9,638 nt of DNA from contig JAKAHQ010000032.1 in NCBI GenBank assembly GCA_021814855.1, positions 1 to 9,638 of the forward strand, written 5' to 3'. The notes beneath the pieces are model-generated. The model was not told the DNA's origin. It worked only from the letters and a program-made list of their open reading frames with translations, and did not search any database. The translations under genes were made by a program, and so were the position numbers. Origin of the DNA: Bacteroidota bacterium. Lineage in GTDB: Bacteria; Bacteroidota; Ignavibacteria; Ignavibacteriales; Melioribacteraceae. Positions 6,884-9,638 of the stretch are shown here, piece by piece. Within the stretch, counting starts at the first letter, position 1, and each line of letters opens with the position of its first letter.

Positions 6884-9017
6884 GTTTTTCCTCTTTTAAT
6901 TTAAGTACTGCGCCGCTTACCGGTTCCAGTTTTATTTTTCCGTTTACTTCACTAAGCGGTCTTATGCCGGCTTTATCTTTGTCAACAAGAACTTCCCAGC
7001 TTCCTTCCGGTAAAGAAAATTCCAATTTCTCTTTTTGATCCGCATTGAACAGAACCATGAATCTTTCGTTTTTATAATTCACCGAATACGCGAGCCCAAA
7101 TTTGCTTTGAGGATTATCCATGAATGAGATATCTTCATAATCGGCTCTTCGAAACGCGGCGTAAGTACTGCGCAGCGAAATCAATCCTTTGTAATAATCA
7201 ACCAGTTCCTGGTTGATCGATGCGTGTTTGTAGTTTATGTAGTTTGTTTCGTTATCCTTGTTGTAAGTATTATGATCGATCTTTCCTTTTTCAGGATCGT
7301 TCACTTTTATGTTGAGCGGAATTACTTTTGTACGGGCAAATTCCTGTCCTTCCGAAATCATTGTAATTCCTTGAGAAGTAAAAAGAAAGAGCGCTCCAAG
7401 CTTGTTCAGCTTCATTTGGTACGGAGAAAGTTTTACAAATGAATCCACATCCTTAATAATTTTATCCGGATCAACCTCGCGGGAGCCGATCCGTATGAAA
7501 TCGCCAAGTGTATATCCGTCGTGAGATTCAAGATAGTTAACCGAGTGTTCTTTCTTCTCGAATAGTCCAAGACTGTCGCGCGTTAATGTTCCGTTGACGT
7601 AACTCTTAATCCGTTTTGGAGAATTATTTCCGTACCATTTGCCGAATATCCATCCGAGGCCGTCGTTTGGATTTTCGCCTTTAATCCCGTTGCGGATCTG
7701 GTCGTTCCAAGCGCCCCAGCCGTGCATTGAAAAACCATGCGGGTCGTAACCGCCGCCCCACGGCTCGCAGACAAAAACAACATCTGGATTTGTTTTCTTT
7801 GCTTCCTTGGTTATTGCGTCGATGGTTTCCCAGTCAATTAATTTCCCAAGATCAAAACGGAAGCCGTCGATGTGGTATTCTTTCATCAAGTATAAAATAC
7901 TTTCGACAATCAATCGGCGCACCATTGGTCTCTCGGTTTTCAAATCGTTGCCGCAATAACTTTCCGAAATGTAATTGCCTTTATTGTCAAGGCGGAAATA
8001 ATATTCTTTATCGATCTGTTTGAGATTCCCGATTTCGTATTCCGAGAGATGGTTGTACACCACATCCATTATAACGCCGATGCCTTCTTTATGAAATGCT
8101 TTAACCATATTCTTAAACGCTTCGATTTGTGAAGCATCTTTACCAATCCATTTATTCCATTTCAACTTGTCGGTTCGCTCATTGTAGTAAGCCGCCGGCG
8201 CAAAAAAGTTTGAAGTCATGTAACCCCAATGATTGCGCTCGTACAGATTCCAAGTGTTGAATTTTCCATTCATGGAATCTTTGTAAGGAATTTCTATGTT
8301 GCCGAATTCCTGGGCGGGTAAAAGTTCTACAGTATTAACACCGAGCGATTTAATATAATTTAGCCCGCCTTTTCTTCCTTTTTCAGTAAGACCGTTATAA
8401 GTGCCGCGTCTTTTTACGCCGGAGGATTTATCTTCCGTCATATCGCGCACGTGCATTTCATAAATTATAAGATCGCGCCAGTCGCGGTTAACCCAGCCGG
8501 TCTCTTCCCAATTGTAAGGTTTATCTTTTACAACGATCGATTTTCTCGGATTCATGTACGTGGTAAAAGAAGCAACCGCCTTGGAATAGGGATCGACGCA
8601 GAGCGGCATATTCGTATTTTCCAAATTATCACCGGCATGATAAACCTTGTAGCCATAGAACTTTCCGTATAATTCTTTATTTATAGATATTTCCCAAACG
8701 CCGTTTTCATCTTTCTTCATCATGAATTCTTTACCGCTTAAACTCTCCGGTCTATTAAACAGACAGAGCTTTACCCGGACGGCCGAAGGAGCAAAAAGCG
8801 CAAAGTAAGTTTTCCCTTTTTCTACAAAGGAGCCGAGTTTTTTATCGGAATAAAATTTATCGAGCTCTTTGTATCGATGAAGAAATTCGGTTGTATCTAT
8901 CGATTTATTTACCGAGATAGTCTCTTTAAGAAACAAGGTTTCTCCGTTTAAATTTTTAAAGGTTGCGGTGGATAAAACAAGGGCAATTCCTATACTAATA
9001 ATCGAATGTCGTTTCAT
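6876..9017 (-). CDS. Exported GH13 alpha-glucan debranching enzyme (pullulanase/isoamylase type)
   Basis: This glycoside hydrolase would cleave alpha-1,6 branch points in starch, glycogen, pullulan or their dextrins. The 713-residue product begins with a probable Sec signal peptide (KRH, then hydrophobic residues 6-19; no lipobox cysteine), so it acts in the periplasm or outside. A CBM48-like N-terminal domain (about 65-155) precedes the GH13 barrel. The barrel has region I DVVYNH (318-323), region II GFRFD with nucleophile D389, region III CEPW with acid/base E418, and region IV ESHD with stabiliser D500. A beta-sandwich C-terminal domain ends the protein (about 635-708). NHWGYMTSNFFAP (262-274) resembles the isoamylase form more than the YNWGYDP signature of type I pullulanases, so the exact specificity is open. 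The ATG at 9017 has a weak AGG about 9 bases upstream and an in-frame stop at 9024-9026. The gene lies 65 bp downstream of the GH31 gene, probably in one operon, and its 3' end overlaps the convergent kinase gene by 8 bp. Confidence 0.9.
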   Translation of the reverse strand: MKRHSIISIGIALVLSTATFKNLNGETLFLKETISVNKSIDTTEFLHRYKELDKFYSDKKLGSFVEKGKTYFALFAPSAVRVKLCLFNRPESLSGKEFMMKKDENGVWEISINKELYGKFYGYKVYHAGDNLENTNMPLCVDPYSKAVASFTTYMNPRKSIVVKDKPYNWEETGWVNRDWRDLIIYEMHVRDMTEDKSSGVKRRGTYNGLTEKGRKGGLNYIKSLGVNTVELLPAQEFGNIEIPYKDSMNGKFNTWNLYERNHWGYMTSNFFAPAAYYNERTDKLKWNKWIGKDASQIEAFKNMVKAFHKEGIGVIMDVVYNHLSEYEIGNLKQIDKEYYFRLDNKGNYISESYCGNDLKTERPMVRRLIVESILYLMKEYHIDGFRFDLGKLIDWETIDAITKEAKKTNPDVVFVCEPWGGGYDPHGFSMHGWGAWNDQIRNGIKGENPNDGLGWIFGKWYGNNSPKRIKSYVNGTLTRDSLGLFEKKEHSVNYLESHDGYTLGDFIRIGSREVDPDKIIKDVDSFVKLSPYQMKLNKLGALFLFTSQGITMISEGQEFARTKVIPLNIKVNDPEKGKIDHNTYNKDNETNYINYKHASINQELVDYYKGLISLRSTYAAFRRADYEDISFMDNPQSKFGLAYSVNYKNERFMVLFNADQKEKLEFSLPEGSWEVLVDKDKAGIRPLSEVNGKIKLEPVSGAVLKLKEEKPN

Positions 9018-9082
9018 ATTTGTTTACCTGCCTGGCCTGAATATTTCAACATAAGATATCTGCCAAATGTCTGATTATAAAA

Positions 9083-9638
9083 TTACTTGAAAAGTTCCAG
9101 CTTGAAATTATTTGTATCGTCTACCATAATATCTAGAATTCTTTTTGATGAATCATATTTTACGTTTTCTTCAGGAAGAATCTTGTTGTCTACAACAACC
9201 TTTCCAGGTTTGTCTATTTGTACAAAACTAAACAAATATTTTTTACGATCCGTCTTGAACCCGTTTTTAATCTTTGATACAGTTAAAGAAATATTTCCCG
9301 CCGAATTTTCCATGGAAAATTTTGTCAACGAGTATTTCCCGTCTTCGTACTTGTATGTTTCGCCGTCATCTTCATAGAGAGAATATTCGGATTTACCGGA
9401 AGGAAAGATAAGCATGTCAAGCTCTTCCATTTTCTTTTCGCCAACATAATTTTGAACCTGCTGCATCGGGATTATTCCGCCGGCTTTAACGTAGAGCGGA
9501 ATTTTGTCAATCGGCACTTCAACTATAATCCAGTTTCCGCCGATAACTTTTTTATTGTTGTTCCAATCATACCATTCGCCGGACGGCAGATAAAGTTTTT
9601 TAAATCTGTCGTACGAGTTAACAACCGGCGCGACCAAA
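9083..9638 (-). CDS. GH31 family alpha-glucosidase-type hydrolase, C-terminal part (5' end outside window)
   Basis: This is the C-terminal end of a GH31 enzyme, a family of retaining alpha-glucosidases, alpha-xylosidases and related hydrolases. The 185 visible residues cover the last piece of the catalytic domain and the beta-sandwich domains. LVAPVV at the window edge and LYLPSGEWYDWNN (15-27) match the GH31 pattern PV....R.vYLP.G.WYD. VPIDKIPLYVKAGGIIPMQ (41-59) is the highly conserved post-barrel strand region. EYSLYEDDGETYKYEDGKYS (84-103) is the usual DUF5110-like C-terminal motif. The TTG at 9637 is an internal leucine rather than a start, because the conserved block continues past the edge. 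Catalytic acids lie upstream, outside the window, so substrate cannot be settled. Alpha-glucosidase is favoured by the linked debranching enzyme. Whether it is exported cannot be seen. It ends with TAA at 9083-9085, with no terminator before the GH13 gene. Confidence 0.9.
   Translation of the reverse strand, partial: LVAPVVNSYDRFKKLYLPSGEWYDWNNNKKVIGGNWIIVEVPIDKIPLYVKAGGIIPMQQVQNYVGEKKMEELDMLIFPSGKSEYSLYEDDGETYKYEDGKYSLTKFSMENSAGNISLTVSKIKNGFKTDRKKYLFSFVQIDKPGKVVVDNKILPEENVKYDSSKRILDIMVDDTNNFKLELFK

Noticed and set aside
7583..8672. Open frames in other reading frames across the GH13 gene (for example 7583-7783 and 8451-8672)
   Set aside because: They lie inside a gene with strong family motifs and full catalytic residues, and their translations show no domain or sensible composition.
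9064..9079. TATAAT and GACATTTG on the minus strand in the gap between the GH31 and GH13 genes
   Set aside because: Neither has a convincing upstream partner element at the right distance, and the short same-strand gap makes co-transcription the simpler reading.

Overview
The window looks like ordinary chromosome from a moderately AT-rich Gram-negative bacterium, most plausibly of the Bacteroidota / Chlorobiota / Ignavibacteriota lineage. The evidence is indirect. Two genes build the inner core of lipopolysaccharide. Most starts lack a convincing Shine-Dalgarno sequence. A close match to the Bacteroidota-type promoter (TTG, 20 bp, TAnnTTTG) precedes a TTG start. The Kdo transferase carries a substituted motif that I associate with this lineage. 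No tRNA, rRNA, CRISPR array, insertion sequence or phage gene is visible.

Layout from left to right. (1) At 1-617 (+) lies the C-terminal part of a class I fructose-1,6-bisphosphatase, cut by the window edge. (2) A perfect 12-bp inverted repeat at 625-653 sits between it and the convergent gene at 666-932 (-), which encodes an unrecognised 88-residue protein. (3) A 120-bp divergent gap holds a candidate promoter. It leads into a two-gene unit on the + strand, a family 9 glycosyltransferase of heptosyltransferase type (1053-2039) and the Kdo transferase waaA/kdtA (2036-3313), joined by an ATGA overlap. (4) After a 171-bp gap comes a large soluble hybrid histidine kinase (3485-6883, +) with about six PAS domains and a C-terminal receiver. 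(5) On the - strand lie a GH31 alpha-glucosidase-type enzyme (9083 to beyond the right edge) and, 65 bp downstream of it, an exported GH13 debranching enzyme (6876-9017). The GH13 gene overlaps the kinase gene tail to tail by 8 bp.

The genes form functional modules: gluconeogenesis (fbp), LPS inner-core assembly (GT9 plus waaA), a cytoplasmic signalling protein whose input and partner are not evident, and an alpha-glucan degradation pair. In that pair the GH13 enzyme would cut alpha-1,6 branches outside the cytoplasm and the GH31 enzyme would trim the resulting oligosaccharides. I found no convincing new multi-gene system. The items most worth a second look are the orphan 88-residue protein, the almost linker-free kinase-receiver junction, the substituted motif in WaaA, the isoamylase-like motif in the GH13 enzyme, and the overlapping convergent gene ends.
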